Source of the DNA: Candidatus Melainabacteria bacterium
GTDB taxonomy: Bacteria; Cyanobacteriota; Vampirovibrionia; Obscuribacterales; Obscuribacteraceae
Assembly (NCBI GenBank): GCA_016699165.1
Contig: CP064963.1
Span: 1,488,001-1,552,000, forward strand
Direction: 5' to 3'
Length of the DNA: 64,000 nt
Numbering within the stretch: position 1 is the stretch's first letter; each line of letters opens with the position of its first letter. The notes under the pieces were generated by a model, which ran no database searches, was not told the origin of the DNA, and saw nothing but the letters and a program-made list of their open reading frames with translations. Made by a program: the position numbers and the translations under genes. Below, piece after piece: positions 1-8,410 of the stretch.

Positions 1-461
1 AGATTGTTGTCACTGTCGATCCTGAAATGGCGATTAAGACAGAAAATTGCACCAAATCCGAAGTTCTACCTGAAGAAAAAATCCAGGCAGTCGAAGAAGA
101 GGAAACACCAGCTCCACTTCCACAAACTCTCTACATTCGCCAGACACTTCGCTCTGGTCAATGCGTCAGCCACCAGGGCCATTTAGTCATAATCGGTGAT
201 ATCAACCCCGGTGCTGAAGTAATGGCTGATGGTGACATAACTGTTTGGGGTTCGCTTCGTGGTATCGCACACGCCGGTATTGCAGGCAATACCAATGCCG
301 AAATCAGAGCAATTAACTTACAACCAATTCAAATTCGTATCGCCGATGCTATCGCCCGATCTCCCGACCGCAAAGGCGTTAAATACACGTCTTCTGCAGC
401 ACCGGAAATGGCGAAACTAGTCGACGGTAAAGTAAAAGTCTACAAGTACAAATTCAACTAG
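1..461 (+). CDS. minC: Septum site-determining protein MinC, C-terminal part (5' end outside window)
   Basis: MinC blocks FtsZ polymerisation away from midcell and is brought to the membrane by MinD. The reading frame is open from position 3, so the gene begins upstream. The first in-window ATG (27) is internal. About 150 codons are visible. They hold an acidic linker, then the C-terminal right-handed beta-helix domain with its typical run of short hydrophobic/glycine turns (GHLVIIGDINPGAEV, GDITVWGSLRGIAHAG), which dimerises and binds MinD. minD follows 46 bases downstream on the same strand, as expected for a minCDE operon. Identification is firm; the N-terminal FtsZ-inhibiting domain cannot be judged. 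Confidence 0.93.
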   Translation, partial: IVVTVDPEMAIKTENCTKSEVLPEEKIQAVEEEETPAPLPQTLYIRQTLRSGQCVSHQGHLVIIGDINPGAEVMADGDITVWGSLRGIAHAGIAGNTNAEIRAINLQPIQIRIADAIARSPDRKGVKYTSSAAPEMAKLVDGKVKVYKYKFN

Positions 462-507
462 TTCCATTTTCAGTCCACTTTCAACTCCCTGAACAAAGGT
501 AATAATA

Positions 508-1320
508 ATGACCGGCAGAGTAATAGTAGTAACCTCAGGTAAGGGCGGTGTGGGCAAAACCACAGCGTCAGCCAACCTTGGAGTGGCCCTTGCTGCCACC
601 GGCGCTAGTGTCGGACTGGTAGACATGGATATCGGGCTTCGTAACCTCGATATTTTGATGGGCTTAGAAAATCGCGTAGTCTACAACCTCGTCGATGTAA
701 TCGAAGATCGTTGCAAGCTTCGCCAGGCGCTAGTCAAAGACAAACGCCACCCCAATCTGTGTTTGCTCCCCGCGGCTCAAACCCGCGACAAAAACGCAGT
801 AACATCCGACCAGATGCGCGAGTTGTGCGAAGAGATGAAGAAGATATTTGACTTCGTCATCGTCGACAGCCCAGCAGGCATCGAAACCGGATTTCAAAAC
901 GCAATAGCCGGAGCCGATGAGGCCGTGATTGTCACCACCCCGGAAATGTCCGCGGTTAGAGACGCCGACCGTATCATCGGATTGCTGGAAGCGCGCAAAG
1001 ACCAGATAGAGCAATACCGCCTGGTGCTCAATCGTTATCGTCCTGCCATGGTGCAAGCCAATGACATGATGAGTATTGACGATGTGTTGGAAATCTTGTC
1101 CGTGAAATTACTCGGAGTAGTGCCCGAGGATGAGGACATCATCATTTCCACCAACAAAGGCGAACCGGTGTCCGGCACCGATAACACAAGATCTGGTCTA
1201 GCTTTCCGCAATATTGCACGTAGACTGCGTGGCGAAGATGTCCCATTAATGGACCTCGAAGTCAAAAGCAACACTTGGATCAACCGTTTAGTCAATTTCT
1301 TCGCGCCAGTGAAGGCTTAA
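508..1320 (+). CDS. minD: Septum site-determining ATPase MinD
   Basis: MinD is a membrane-associated ParA/MinD-type ATPase that recruits MinC, is stimulated by MinE and so positions the division septum. The 270 residues match the usual family length. The deviant Walker A motif GKGGVGKTT lies at residues 11-19, close to the N-terminus. DMDIGLRNLD, FVIVDSPAG and the VIVTTPE segment are family signatures. The C-terminus (around NRLVNFFAPVKA) is an amphipathic helix resembling the membrane-targeting sequence. The ATG at 508 is preceded by a purine-rich AAAGGTAA. It lies between minC and minE in one operon. Confidence 0.97.
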   Translation: MTGRVIVVTSGKGGVGKTTASANLGVALAATGASVGLVDMDIGLRNLDILMGLENRVVYNLVDVIEDRCKLRQALVKDKRHPNLCLLPAAQTRDKNAVTSDQMRELCEEMKKIFDFVIVDSPAGIETGFQNAIAGADEAVIVTTPEMSAVRDADRIIGLLEARKDQIEQYRLVLNRYRPAMVQANDMMSIDDVLEILSVKLLGVVPEDEDIIISTNKGEPVSGTDNTRSGLAFRNIARRLRGEDVPLMDLEVKSNTWINRLVNFFAPVKA

Positions 1321-1335
1321 CGGGGGGTATGAAAA

Positions 1336-1611
1336 ATGCAAGAAGTTAAGAACCAAGTAATGAATTGGCTCAGCCAGTTCCGCCATTCCACCGTTCGCAC
1401 CACCGCCAAAGACCGCATGCGCTCAATGCTTACGCACGATCGCCTCGAGTTGCCGGCCGGTAGGTTAGAATGTCTGGAAGAGGAGTTGATGTGTGTCGTG
1501 AACAGATACTTTGAACTGGACAAGACCACAACAAGATTCGACCTGGAACAAGAGCCAGATCGAAAAGCTTCTCTAATAGCTAATTTCCCGCTACTGCGGT
1601 CCAAGTGCTAA
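1336..1611 (+). CDS. minE: Cell division topological specificity factor MinE
   Basis: MinE stimulates MinD ATPase and drives removal of MinCD from midcell. The 91-residue length is typical. An N-terminal amphipathic stretch (MNWLSQF) is followed by the anti-MinCD helix region with AKDRMRSML, then the topological specificity domain (LEEELMCVVNRYFELD). It starts 15 bases after minD, with a GGGGGTATGAAAA leader supplying ribosome-binding potential, and precedes rodA by 10 bases. The gene order supports the call although the sequence is short and divergent. Confidence 0.92.
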   Translation: MQEVKNQVMNWLSQFRHSTVRTTAKDRMRSMLTHDRLELPAGRLECLEEELMCVVNRYFELDKTTTRFDLEQEPDRKASLIANFPLLRSKC

Positions 1612-1621
1612 CGAGAACAAG

Positions 1622-2923
1622 TTGACCTCATCAGTCCGAAATAAAAAAAACATAGACGATATAGCCGGGCTTCTCGCCCGCAGCATAGCCGGAGTTGACC
1701 TCTGGCTTTTGCTTGCTATTGGTTTTCTTGTTTACATCAGTTTGTCTGTGCTCAAATCTGAGCACACGTATACCTACTTTGTAAAACAATCTGAGTTCTT
1801 GTGGGCGGGCGGTGCCTTGATGATAATCATGGCGCGCATACCCTATACGTTTTGGGTGAAGCCATGGGTGATACCAGTTATTTATCTGGTCAATTTGGCC
1901 ATGCTAATTTTCGTTATGATCAAAGGGCACTCAGCTCAAGGTGCGCAACGCTGGTTGGCATTAGGACCACTTACACTGCAACCTTCTGAAGTATCAAAAG
2001 TGGTGGTAATTTTTACCATCGCAGCCTGGTTCAAACATTTTCCAATTCGATCATTTTTTGATATTTTCAAAACTTTGATAGTGATAGGACCGCCAGCCTT
2101 CCTGGTTTTCAAGCAACCAGATTTAGGAACATCACTTACATTTGGCGCCATGTTTTTAGGCACATCATTTTGGATGGGCGCAACACTGCCAGATATCATA
2201 GTTTTAGTAAGCCCTGTGGCAAGCCTTGTGCTGAGCGCATATTCGATGCAATGGGTCTTTTATTTCATGGGTGCCCTGGGCATCTTTTTGCTTATATTTT
2301 GGCGACGCAATGACATGAATTGGATTCTGCGCATCGTGCTAATACTTGCAATTCTCGGCGCAAACTATGGCGTGGGATGGGCTCGTCCACATTTATGGGG
2401 ACACTTGAAAGAGTATCAACAAAAGCGTCTCACTAGTTTTGTAGACCCATATTCAGATCCACGCGGCTCTGGTTATCACATTTTGCAGAGCTTGATTGCC
2501 ATCGGCAGCGGTGGCGTAACAGGAACTGGTATCGGCAAAGGAAACCAGAGTCAAGGTGCCTTTATTCCCGAGCGCCACACAGACTTTATATTTGCTGTAG
2601 TGGGCGAGGAACTGGGATTTAAAATTTGTATTTTTGTAGTTATGGCATACGCAGTAATTTGTCTGCGTGCACTCGCCATCGCTTTTCGAAGTCGCGGTGA
2701 TCCTGTCGGAAGCTCGATGGCGATTGGAATTATGTGCATGTTTATTTTCCACGCATTCATCAATATGGGCATGACCATGGGAATCATGCCAGTTACCGGT
2801 GTTCCGCTTCCGTTCCTGAGTTATGGAGGAACGGCGCTCATCATCGATATGGTTTGCGTTGGATTATTACAGTCGATTTATTTTTATAATCCGCCCGAAA
2901 AGAAAGACCCCTGGGGTCGTTAA
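1622..2923 (+). CDS. rodA: Rod-shape peptidoglycan glycosyltransferase RodA (SEDS family)
   Basis: RodA polymerises glycan strands from lipid II during cell elongation, together with a class B PBP. The 433-residue protein has about ten hydrophobic segments and the SEDS signatures: QPDLGTSLTF, DPRGSGYHILQS, GNQSQGAFIPERHTDFIFAVVGEELG (near residues 300-330, with the conserved acidic residue in HTDF) and GVPLPFLSYGGT near residue 393. RodA fits better than FtsW because of the IPERHTDFIF/VPLPFLSYGG pattern and the absence of division-gene neighbours other than min. The start is a TTG ten bases after minE; no better ATG exists upstream of the first membrane segment. The stop overlaps the convergent gene by 4 bases. 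Confidence 0.9.
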   Translation: MTSSVRNKKNIDDIAGLLARSIAGVDLWLLLAIGFLVYISLSVLKSEHTYTYFVKQSEFLWAGGALMIIMARIPYTFWVKPWVIPVIYLVNLAMLIFVMIKGHSAQGAQRWLALGPLTLQPSEVSKVVVIFTIAAWFKHFPIRSFFDIFKTLIVIGPPAFLVFKQPDLGTSLTFGAMFLGTSFWMGATLPDIIVLVSPVASLVLSAYSMQWVFYFMGALGIFLLIFWRRNDMNWILRIVLILAILGANYGVGWARPHLWGHLKEYQQKRLTSFVDPYSDPRGSGYHILQSLIAIGSGGVTGTGIGKGNQSQGAFIPERHTDFIFAVVGEELGFKICIFVVMAYAVICLRALAIAFRSRGDPVGSSMAIGIMCMFIFHAFINMGMTMGIMPVTGVPLPFLSYGGTALIIDMVCVGLLQSIYFYNPPEKKDPWGR

Positions 2924-3603
2924 TTACTAGCAATATCTAGCAATTCGCAGCTAAGGTCTACTTTTGCTGTAACTTTAATTGAGTCACAATTCACCGGAGT
3001 TGCTTTGGGTGAGGTTTCGGTGTACGTATCTGAAATTCTTACAAATCTGCCCAGTTTTTGACTTGCTTCTTTAGCTACAAATTCAGCTCTAGTCTTAGCC
3101 TTTTCAAAAGCTTTACTGAACGCTTTATTCTTCTGAGATTCAATTTCACTGTTTTCAAAATGTATCTCGCGCAAATAATAATCGTCCCACTCAGCGATTT
3201 TTAAAGCTAATTCGGGCACCGACTTCATCGTTTGCGTTTCGAAATTAACAAATCTGAGAAGCCGATATGACTTCGCACGATTCATTTTTATAAAACTCGA
3301 ACTCTCTTGCGACAAGTTAATATATTCGTGCGTCTGGGTAAAACCCAGAGCTGAAGCAAGCTCTTGCAACTTCTTCAATCTGGCTGTATTGATCTCGAGA
3401 CTTTTCTTGAAAGTTGCGCCATCGCTTTCGATCATGATCAAAAACACTGCCTTGTCAGGCTTAGCAAACACATCTTCGCTTGCACTCACTGATACCACCC
3501 GGGCATTAGTCAAAAGTGGAACTACTTCCTCATTGGCATAAGCGCCTTCTGAAATAGTTGCCGTGCAAATAAAAGCTAAAGCCGCGAACAAAGCCTTGCG
3601 CAT
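2920..3603 (-). CDS. Secreted SIMPL-domain (DUF541) protein
   Basis: 227 residues. An N-terminal signal peptide (MRKALFAALAFICTATISEGAYA) is followed by one SIMPL/DUF541 domain. The first strand reads VVSVSASEDVFAKPDKAVFLIMI. The C-terminal half has the characteristic AFEKAKTRAEFVAKEASQKLG helix. Members are periplasmic or surface proteins of mostly unknown function. The start at 3603 was chosen over an upstream start at 3627 because a perfect AGGAGG lies 5 bases before it and it begins the signal peptide directly. It is convergent with rodA and divergent from the next gene. The function is not known. Confidence 0.75.
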   Translation of the reverse strand: MRKALFAALAFICTATISEGAYANEEVVPLLTNARVVSVSASEDVFAKPDKAVFLIMIESDGATFKKSLEINTARLKKLQELASALGFTQTHEYINLSQESSSFIKMNRAKSYRLLRFVNFETQTMKSVPELALKIAEWDDYYLREIHFENSEIESQKNKAFSKAFEKAKTRAEFVAKEASQKLGRFVRISDTYTETSPKATPVNCDSIKVTAKVDLSCELLDIASN

Positions 3604-3658
3604 AACATCCTCCTGGAGCTTGAGCAAATATTAGCAATATCTAGCTTTCCTTTTGCTA

Positions 3659-3687
3659 ATGACAATTACCTCAGAGCCAACTAAAAT
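3659..3687 (+). promoter_or_regulatory. Sigma-70-type promoter of the SGNH-like gene
   Basis: ATGACA (3659-3664, 5 of 6 to the -35 consensus) is followed by a 17-base spacer and TAAAAT (3682-3687, 5 of 6 to the -10 consensus). The ATG at 3696 lies 8 bases beyond the -10 hexamer. Transcription would therefore start within about 2 bases of the start codon, giving an essentially leaderless mRNA. No Shine-Dalgarno sequence is visible. Confidence 0.55.
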
Positions 3688-3695
3688 TGGCCAAA

Positions 3696-4835
3696 ATGGC
3701 ACTCCCTAAAAGCAAATCTGGATATTTTTTCCTGGCGCTGGCGCTCTTTGTCGTCGCTAACTTTGCTGCGGTCATAGCCAACAAAAGCCTCATATTCTCG
3801 GTCAAAGAAAACACAGCCGTGTTCCAGGCTGCCGATTCTGCCGTAAACCAGTACCAAGCTCTGAAGAAGACCCCAAACATAGTCCTATTAGGCTCGTCCC
3901 TGGTCGCAACCCCTCTCTGGTGGGCAGATCGCGACATTGTGCCGAATATCAAAGACTTCTATCATCACCATGACGCAGTGACGTTCAATAACGCTCTGCG
4001 TGCCAATGGAAACAACGAAGAAGCTTATGCTTTCGCTCTTCCTGGTGCCATGGTCAGCGACATGTACTTGATTGTGGACAAAGTATTTCAATCTAAAAAG
4101 AAGCCAGATGTTGTAGTTATGGGCATTTCGGCACGCGACATGATGGATGACTTGCTTACTGGAGAAACGAGAACACCAGTATTCAGCAGGCTTTCGGATC
4201 TATCCGACTTCAAAGGCAATCTGGACTTGTATCTATCAACACCGGCGGAGAAGCTGGATTTTGCTCTGAATAATCTTGTTTTTCTTTATGGCAAACGATA
4301 TCGATATCAGCTCAAAGTCTCGCAGTTCTGCGAAAAAACAATGAACAAAATTCCATTGCTAAAAGACCCAGAAGCACAAAAAACGACTGCCCAAGCCAAA
4401 GAAACACAACCATTATTTGCTACAGGACTTGGCACTCGCCAGGAGATGTGGGACCAGAGCCGCAAAGAATATCAAAAACGCTACGAACATTTTAACAAGC
4501 AACAGTTTGATAAACAGTCGGTCTTCCTCTCCAAGCTGCTTGAGCGAGCCAAAGAGCGCAATATCAAAATGATTCTGGTCAATATGCCTTTATCGCAAGA
4601 GAATAAATCGCTCATGCCACCTGGACTTTACGAGGCCTACTATCAAGGCGTAAAGCATGCCGCCGAATCAGAAGGCGCATCGTTCCTCGATCTTAATCAG
4701 GGTGCGCTCGTGTCTGAAAATCTATTTCTGGACACCGCACATATGAACGCTGATGGCGGAAGAAAGCTATGTGGCGAATTAGCCAAGTATCTTAGCAAAA
4801 ACTCATCTGTAGCCAATTCCCGCTACTCAATGTAA
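3696..4835 (+). CDS. Membrane-anchored SGNH/GDSL-like hydrolase (DltD/AlgJ-like fold)
   Basis: About 379 residues. One N-terminal membrane anchor (SGYFFLALALFVVANFAAVIA) is followed by an extracytoplasmic domain. IVLLGSSLVATP near residues 62-73 resembles SGNH block I with the nucleophile serine in GSS, and DTAHMNADGG near residues 346-355 resembles the C-terminal D-x-x-H catalytic pair. VVVMGISARDM could supply further conserved residues. Relatives of this layout esterify or de-esterify cell-envelope polymers, but the substrate here is unknown. The ATG at 3696 is preferred to the TTG at 3687 because the TTG overlaps the -10 hexamer. It lies 56 bases before the kinase gene. Confidence 0.6.
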   Translation: MALPKSKSGYFFLALALFVVANFAAVIANKSLIFSVKENTAVFQAADSAVNQYQALKKTPNIVLLGSSLVATPLWWADRDIVPNIKDFYHHHDAVTFNNALRANGNNEEAYAFALPGAMVSDMYLIVDKVFQSKKKPDVVVMGISARDMMDDLLTGETRTPVFSRLSDLSDFKGNLDLYLSTPAEKLDFALNNLVFLYGKRYRYQLKVSQFCEKTMNKIPLLKDPEAQKTTAQAKETQPLFATGLGTRQEMWDQSRKEYQKRYEHFNKQQFDKQSVFLSKLLERAKERNIKMILVNMPLSQENKSLMPPGLYEAYYQGVKHAAESEGASFLDLNQGALVSENLFLDTAHMNADGGRKLCGELAKYLSKNSSVANSRYSM

Positions 4836-4873
4836 TAGTTTCCTGGCTTTGGACTTCTGCACAGATCAATTAC

Positions 4874-4884
4874 TGGTATATTAT
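4874..4884 (+). promoter_or_regulatory. Extended -10 promoter directly before the kinase start
   Basis: TGG-TATATT (4874-4882, overlapping TATTAT at 4879-4884) is an extended -10 element ending 7 to 9 bases before the ATG at 4892. No Shine-Dalgarno sequence precedes the ATG. A near-leaderless transcript is the simplest reading. The only -35-like hexamer seen (TTGGAC, 4849-4854) is too far away at 22 bases, which is tolerable for an extended -10 promoter. Confidence 0.4.
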
Positions 4885-4891
4885 TTAATCT

Positions 4892-6955
4892 ATGTCGCAG
4901 CCTGCCGGATCCGAAACACGAATGACCTGTCCCAAGTGCGGACTGGTAGCCGGTGGCGGGGTGACTTTGTGCCCTAAAGACGGGACCAAACTTGCCGATT
5001 ATTCCAACGATCCATTTGTTGGCAAAATCATCGAGCAAAAGTACGAAATTATTTCGCCCATCGGCGAAGGCGGCATGAGCGTCGTCTACAAAGCAAAGCA
5101 TCTTTTGATGGATCGTTTTGTCGCAATCAAAATGATTCGACCAGAATATGCCACCATGTCGCAGCTCATCGACAGATTTAAGCAAGAGACAAAAGCCGTA
5201 AGCTCGCTGCGCCATCCAAACATCGTAACTGTGTTTGATTATGGCTTCCTGCCTGACCAGACACCGTTCTTGATCATGGACTATCTTGAAGGAAAAGTTC
5301 TCAATCAGCTTATCAAACAAGAAAAAACGATGCACTGGGAACGTGCAGTTCTTCTCTTCTCTCAGGCTTGCGATGCGCTTGCACACTCGCATGAGCGAGG
5401 CGTTGTGCACCGCGATATCAAGCCGTCAAACTTACTTGTAAGACAAGAATTAGAAGGCGTCGAATCGCTCACCATTTTCGATTTTGGTATCGCCAAACTT
5501 TTAAATCCAGACGGCAAGAAGCTAACCAACCTTGGTGAAGTCTTTGGAAGCCCGCTCTACATGAGCCCCGAGCAATGCTCTGGCGATATGATTGACCCTC
5601 GCACAGATGTTTATTCTCTTGCATGTGTCATTTACGAAGCTCTAGTTGGAGTGCCACCACTTGTTGGTGCCAAACCAATTGAGACAATCATGAAACACAT
5701 AAACGACAAGCCTCGAACCTTAAGCGAAGTTCGTCCCGACTTGAACATACCGCCACGTCTTGAAGAAATGGTGATGACCGCGCTAAGCAAAGCGCCTATC
5801 GATCGCCAGCCAAACATGATTACTTTCAGAAATGAATTGCTTTCAGTCGCCAATTTAAAAATGGTGGCAACAGGCGTTTCGGTGATGCTCGATCCAAATG
5901 AAGTGCTGAGAGCACTGGAGCAAAACAATAACGCACCCTCCAACACACCTCACATTCAACAGCCGGGCTCTTCAAACTCCAGATTGAATGCCGTGAGTCC
6001 AAATACTTCTAGTTCAAGACTTGATGCAATGGAGCAGACCAATCCAAGACAGTCTGCAAATAGACTGCAGCCATCGCTTCAAGTGCCAAGCGACGAGTAC
6101 GTAACAGACCCGCCGCACATCAAAGAAAATCGCACTATAGAACCAATCGAGATGCAGGAAAATCCTTTTAGACCCGTGCCGCTGCCACCAGAAGTGGTGC
6201 TCTCAGGTCAACACACACCTTTTGAAGAAATTGACGAAAAAGATAAGCAGGTCAAGAAAACAACTGTTATTCAAAAGAAAAGTGCTTCGCCAGTACTGAT
6301 GCTATCTATAGTGGCAGTGCTAATTCTTGGTGCTGTTGGTGGCTATCTGGTGGCACACCCTGAAGTGCTACAAGGCAACAAGACAGAAGATGTGAACAAA
6401 GACAATAAAGTCAGTGACGAGCCGGGTCTTGAAATAGCTAATCTCGATTCAAAAGCGCAAAAAGAATATGTAGACAAAGCTTATACCTACTATTACAAGA
6501 GCTACACTTTGTCCGCGCGTTCATCAGATGAAGTACCGCTAGACTGCCATGAAAACGAAAAAATAGTCTCAGCGATTCCTTTTAACAGAATTATTCCACC
6601 GCATAGCTGCCACATTATTGTTCAAGGAATTGCTTCTAAATCAAACGAGAAAGGCGTTCACATTGACATGGTTGCTGAAGAATTGACGCGAAAGTTTTTC
6701 AAAAATGATCCGCGTGTTATTGCCACCAAAATGGAATCGCTTGGATTTACACCAATTGATGACGAGCTGAACACCCGCTGTACCTTGGTAAAAGCTAAAG
6801 TAGCCGGCAAGACTCAGTATTTCTTATATGTGTGGAACGATCAAAAATGCGTTGTTTGTCAATTCGCTGTTGCAGACGACATGCCAATTATGAACCTGCA
6901 AGGCGAAATGCGTGAAATTTCGACTGTCATAATTAACGAATACAACGGAAACTAA
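4892..6955 (+). CDS. Transmembrane Ser/Thr protein kinase with N-terminal zinc ribbon
   Basis: 687 residues. Residues 11-32 form a zinc-ribbon-like knuckle (CPKC at 13-16, then CPKDG at 27-31). A complete Hanks-type kinase domain follows at about 51-325: glycine loop GEGGMSVVY, VAIK with Lys80, catalytic loop HRDIKPSN near 172, DFGIAK near 196 and MSPEQ. A Ser/Asn/Pro-rich linker leads to one membrane helix near 466-488 (VLMLSIVAVLILGAVGGYLVA). The roughly 190-residue outer domain has no PASTA repeats and is not recognised; it has cysteines that could pair. The protein probably senses an envelope signal and phosphorylates cytoplasmic targets. All catalytic residues are intact. Confidence 0.9.
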   Translation: MSQPAGSETRMTCPKCGLVAGGGVTLCPKDGTKLADYSNDPFVGKIIEQKYEIISPIGEGGMSVVYKAKHLLMDRFVAIKMIRPEYATMSQLIDRFKQETKAVSSLRHPNIVTVFDYGFLPDQTPFLIMDYLEGKVLNQLIKQEKTMHWERAVLLFSQACDALAHSHERGVVHRDIKPSNLLVRQELEGVESLTIFDFGIAKLLNPDGKKLTNLGEVFGSPLYMSPEQCSGDMIDPRTDVYSLACVIYEALVGVPPLVGAKPIETIMKHINDKPRTLSEVRPDLNIPPRLEEMVMTALSKAPIDRQPNMITFRNELLSVANLKMVATGVSVMLDPNEVLRALEQNNNAPSNTPHIQQPGSSNSRLNAVSPNTSSSRLDAMEQTNPRQSANRLQPSLQVPSDEYVTDPPHIKENRTIEPIEMQENPFRPVPLPPEVVLSGQHTPFEEIDEKDKQVKKTTVIQKKSASPVLMLSIVAVLILGAVGGYLVAHPEVLQGNKTEDVNKDNKVSDEPGLEIANLDSKAQKEYVDKAYTYYYKSYTLSARSSDEVPLDCHENEKIVSAIPFNRIIPPHSCHIIVQGIASKSNEKGVHIDMVAEELTRKFFKNDPRVIATKMESLGFTPIDDELNTRCTLVKAKVAGKTQYFLYVWNDQKCVVCQFAVADDMPIMNLQGEMREISTVIINEYNGN

Positions 6956-6999
6956 CGAAACCTAGCGCAAGTAAACGGCTCTAGTTTACACAGATGGAC

Positions 7000-7030
7000 T
7001 TGACAGCTTCCTCGCCTTGAAAGATATGGT
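7000..7030 (+). promoter_or_regulatory. Promoter of tRNA-Leu
   Basis: A perfect -35 hexamer TTGACA (7000-7005) is followed 19 bases later by TATGGT (7025-7030, 4 of 6 to consensus). The tRNA 5' end is 38 bases further on. The arrangement is credible for a stable-RNA promoter although the spacer is slightly long. The 44 bases before it, after the kinase gene, hold nothing recognisable. Confidence 0.45.
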
Positions 7031-7067
7031 ATTCTTGTGATCTGGACTGTCAAATGTCTTCAGCTGC

Positions 7068-7151
7068 GGGCGAGTGGCGGAATGGTAGACGCGCTAGATT
7101 TAGGATCTTGTGTAGCAGTACGTGGAGGTTCAAGTCCTCTCTCGCCCACCA
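7068..7151 (+). tRNA. tRNA-Leu (anticodon TAG), CCA encoded
   Basis: The acceptor strand GGGCGAG (7068-7074) pairs perfectly with CTCGCCC (7141-7147 region), followed by discriminator A and an encoded CCA. The D arm contains GGAATGGTAGACGC. The anticodon loop TTTAGGA carries TAG, which reads CUN leucine codons. The anticodon stem has one apparent U-U mismatch. A variable arm longer than the usual five bases (class II tRNA) lies before GTTCAAGTC of the T arm. The length of 84 bases is normal for tRNA-Leu. Confidence 0.95.
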
Positions 7152-7203
7152 TTTCTTTATCCTGATAACTCAATACAGCATTTAATCCAGGTGGAGGAAT
7201 GTT

Positions 7204-7233
7204 GTGAAATTCTCCATACTATTAAAGTTTTGA
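7204..7233 (+). CDS. Possible 9-codon leader peptide upstream of the alcohol dehydrogenase
   Basis: A GTG at 7204 stands 6 bases after a perfect GGAGG (7193-7197) and opens a frame encoding MKFSILLKF before TGA (7231-7233). That stop overlaps the GAGG (7232-7235) serving the dehydrogenase. A second minimal frame, ATG-TAA at 7242-7247, overlaps the dehydrogenase ATG as TAATG. The strong ribosome-binding site with nothing longer to serve suggests a translated leader controlling the downstream gene. It could also be chance. Confidence 0.3.
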   Translation: MKFSILLKF

Positions 7234-7246
7234 GGATCAAAATGTA

Positions 7247-8236
7247 ATGGATGCCATGATCTTTCGAAAATCCGGGCAGCCACTAAAGTTGGTGCATAAA
7301 GCTGACCCAAAGCCTGCCACCGATCAACTTCTTTTAAAAGTAACGGCATGCGGAGTCTGCAGAACAGATCTTCATATCATTGATAATGAGCTTACTAAAC
7401 CGAAATTGCCGCTAATAATGGGTCACGAAATTGTTGGCACCGTGCTGGAAATCGGCAGCGCAGTAAAAGGATTTGCAATTGGACAACGAGTTGGCGTGCC
7501 ATGGCTAGCGCAAACCTGTCTTAAGTGTCATTTCTGTTTGTCTGGTAGAGAAAATTTGTGCGACGAAGCTTTATTCACCGGATATAACGTGGACGGTGGT
7601 TACGCAAGCCGCACAGTGGCAAAATCTAATTTCTGCTTTCCGCTACCCGACTCTATCCCCGACAACGAAGCCGCACCATTGCTTTGTGCCGGACTGATTG
7701 GCTGGCGAACACTCAAACTGGCAGGAGACAATAAGCGAATTGGTATTTACGGATTTGGTGCCGCTGCACACTTAATTACTCAAGTTGCGATTTACCAGAA
7801 AAAAGAAGTTTATGCCTTCACTCGAAACGGCGATAGTGAAGGTCAAGATTACGCGCTCAAACTAGGAGCATCTTGGGCTGGAAGTTCAGAAGATAAACCG
7901 CCTCACCTGCTTGATGCCGCTTTAATTTTCGCACCAGTTGGTGACTTAGTACCTCTTGCTCTCAAAGCATCAAACAAAGGAGCAAGCATCGTATGTGGTG
8001 GCATCCACATGTCGGATATTCCGTCCTTTCCATACTCATTACTCTGGCAAGAACGTTCAGTAAAGTCGGTGGCCAACTTGACCAGACAAGACGCAATTGA
8101 ATTTCTTGAAATAGCTGAAAAAATTCCAATTCGATCTAATGTGACTACTTATAGCCTGGAAGATGCAAACAAAGCTCTGGATGATTTAAGGCATGGCAAA
8201 TTCCATGGAGCTGCAGTTTTAACAACCAAGCCATAA
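7247..8236 (+). CDS. Zinc-dependent alcohol dehydrogenase (MDR family)
   Basis: 329 residues. This is a medium-chain dehydrogenase that would interconvert alcohols and aldehydes with NAD(P). Catalytic zinc ligands are visible as Cys38 in GVCRTDLH and His60-Glu61 in GHE. The structural zinc loop has Cys91, 94, 97 and 105 (CLKCHFCLSGRENLC). The Rossmann domain is marked by IGIYGFGAAAH near 165-175. The overall pattern resembles the AdhP/YjgB-like zinc-binding subgroup. The ATG at 7247 was chosen for the family N-terminus (DAMIFRKSGQPL) and the GAGG 11 bases upstream. The true substrate cannot be read. Confidence 0.88.
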   Translation: MDAMIFRKSGQPLKLVHKADPKPATDQLLLKVTACGVCRTDLHIIDNELTKPKLPLIMGHEIVGTVLEIGSAVKGFAIGQRVGVPWLAQTCLKCHFCLSGRENLCDEALFTGYNVDGGYASRTVAKSNFCFPLPDSIPDNEAAPLLCAGLIGWRTLKLAGDNKRIGIYGFGAAAHLITQVAIYQKKEVYAFTRNGDSEGQDYALKLGASWAGSSEDKPPHLLDAALIFAPVGDLVPLALKASNKGASIVCGGIHMSDIPSFPYSLLWQERSVKSVANLTRQDAIEFLEIAEKIPIRSNVTTYSLEDANKALDDLRHGKFHGAAVLTTKP

Positions 8237-8247
8237 ACTTTGTCGAA

Positions 8248-8343
8248 TTAACGTGCTTTGCGAAATAACATGTTCAACAAAATAGTTAGTCCAACCGACA
8301 AACCAATGCTAAGTAGAATACTGGGCAACCAGAGAATAACCAT
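8248..8343 (-). CDS. Possible 31-residue single-helix membrane protein
   Basis: The minus-strand frame runs from an ATG at 8343 to a TAA. It encodes a hydrophobic helix (VILWLPSILLSIGLSVGLTI, then LLNML) ending in a basic tail FRKAR. AAAGGTG lies about 8 bases before the ATG on that strand. The composition (one membrane span plus a positive-inside tail) and the ribosome-binding site are typical of bacterial small membrane proteins. It fills the gap between the dehydrogenase and the FAD protein, ends 11 bases from the convergent dehydrogenase stop, and would share a divergent promoter region with the gene at 8411. No family is recognised. Confidence 0.42.
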   Translation of the reverse strand: MVILWLPSILLSIGLSVGLTILLNMLFRKAR

Positions 8344-8410
8344 AAAATTCACCTTTGAGTTTACTGCTATTCTTACGTCTAGCACAGGATACTTGCAGAG
8401 AGTTGGTTGA

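Noticed and set aside
7152..7203. A riboswitch between tRNA-Leu and the alcohol dehydrogenase
   Set aside because: The stretch is short and AT-rich with no extended pairing that I could find.
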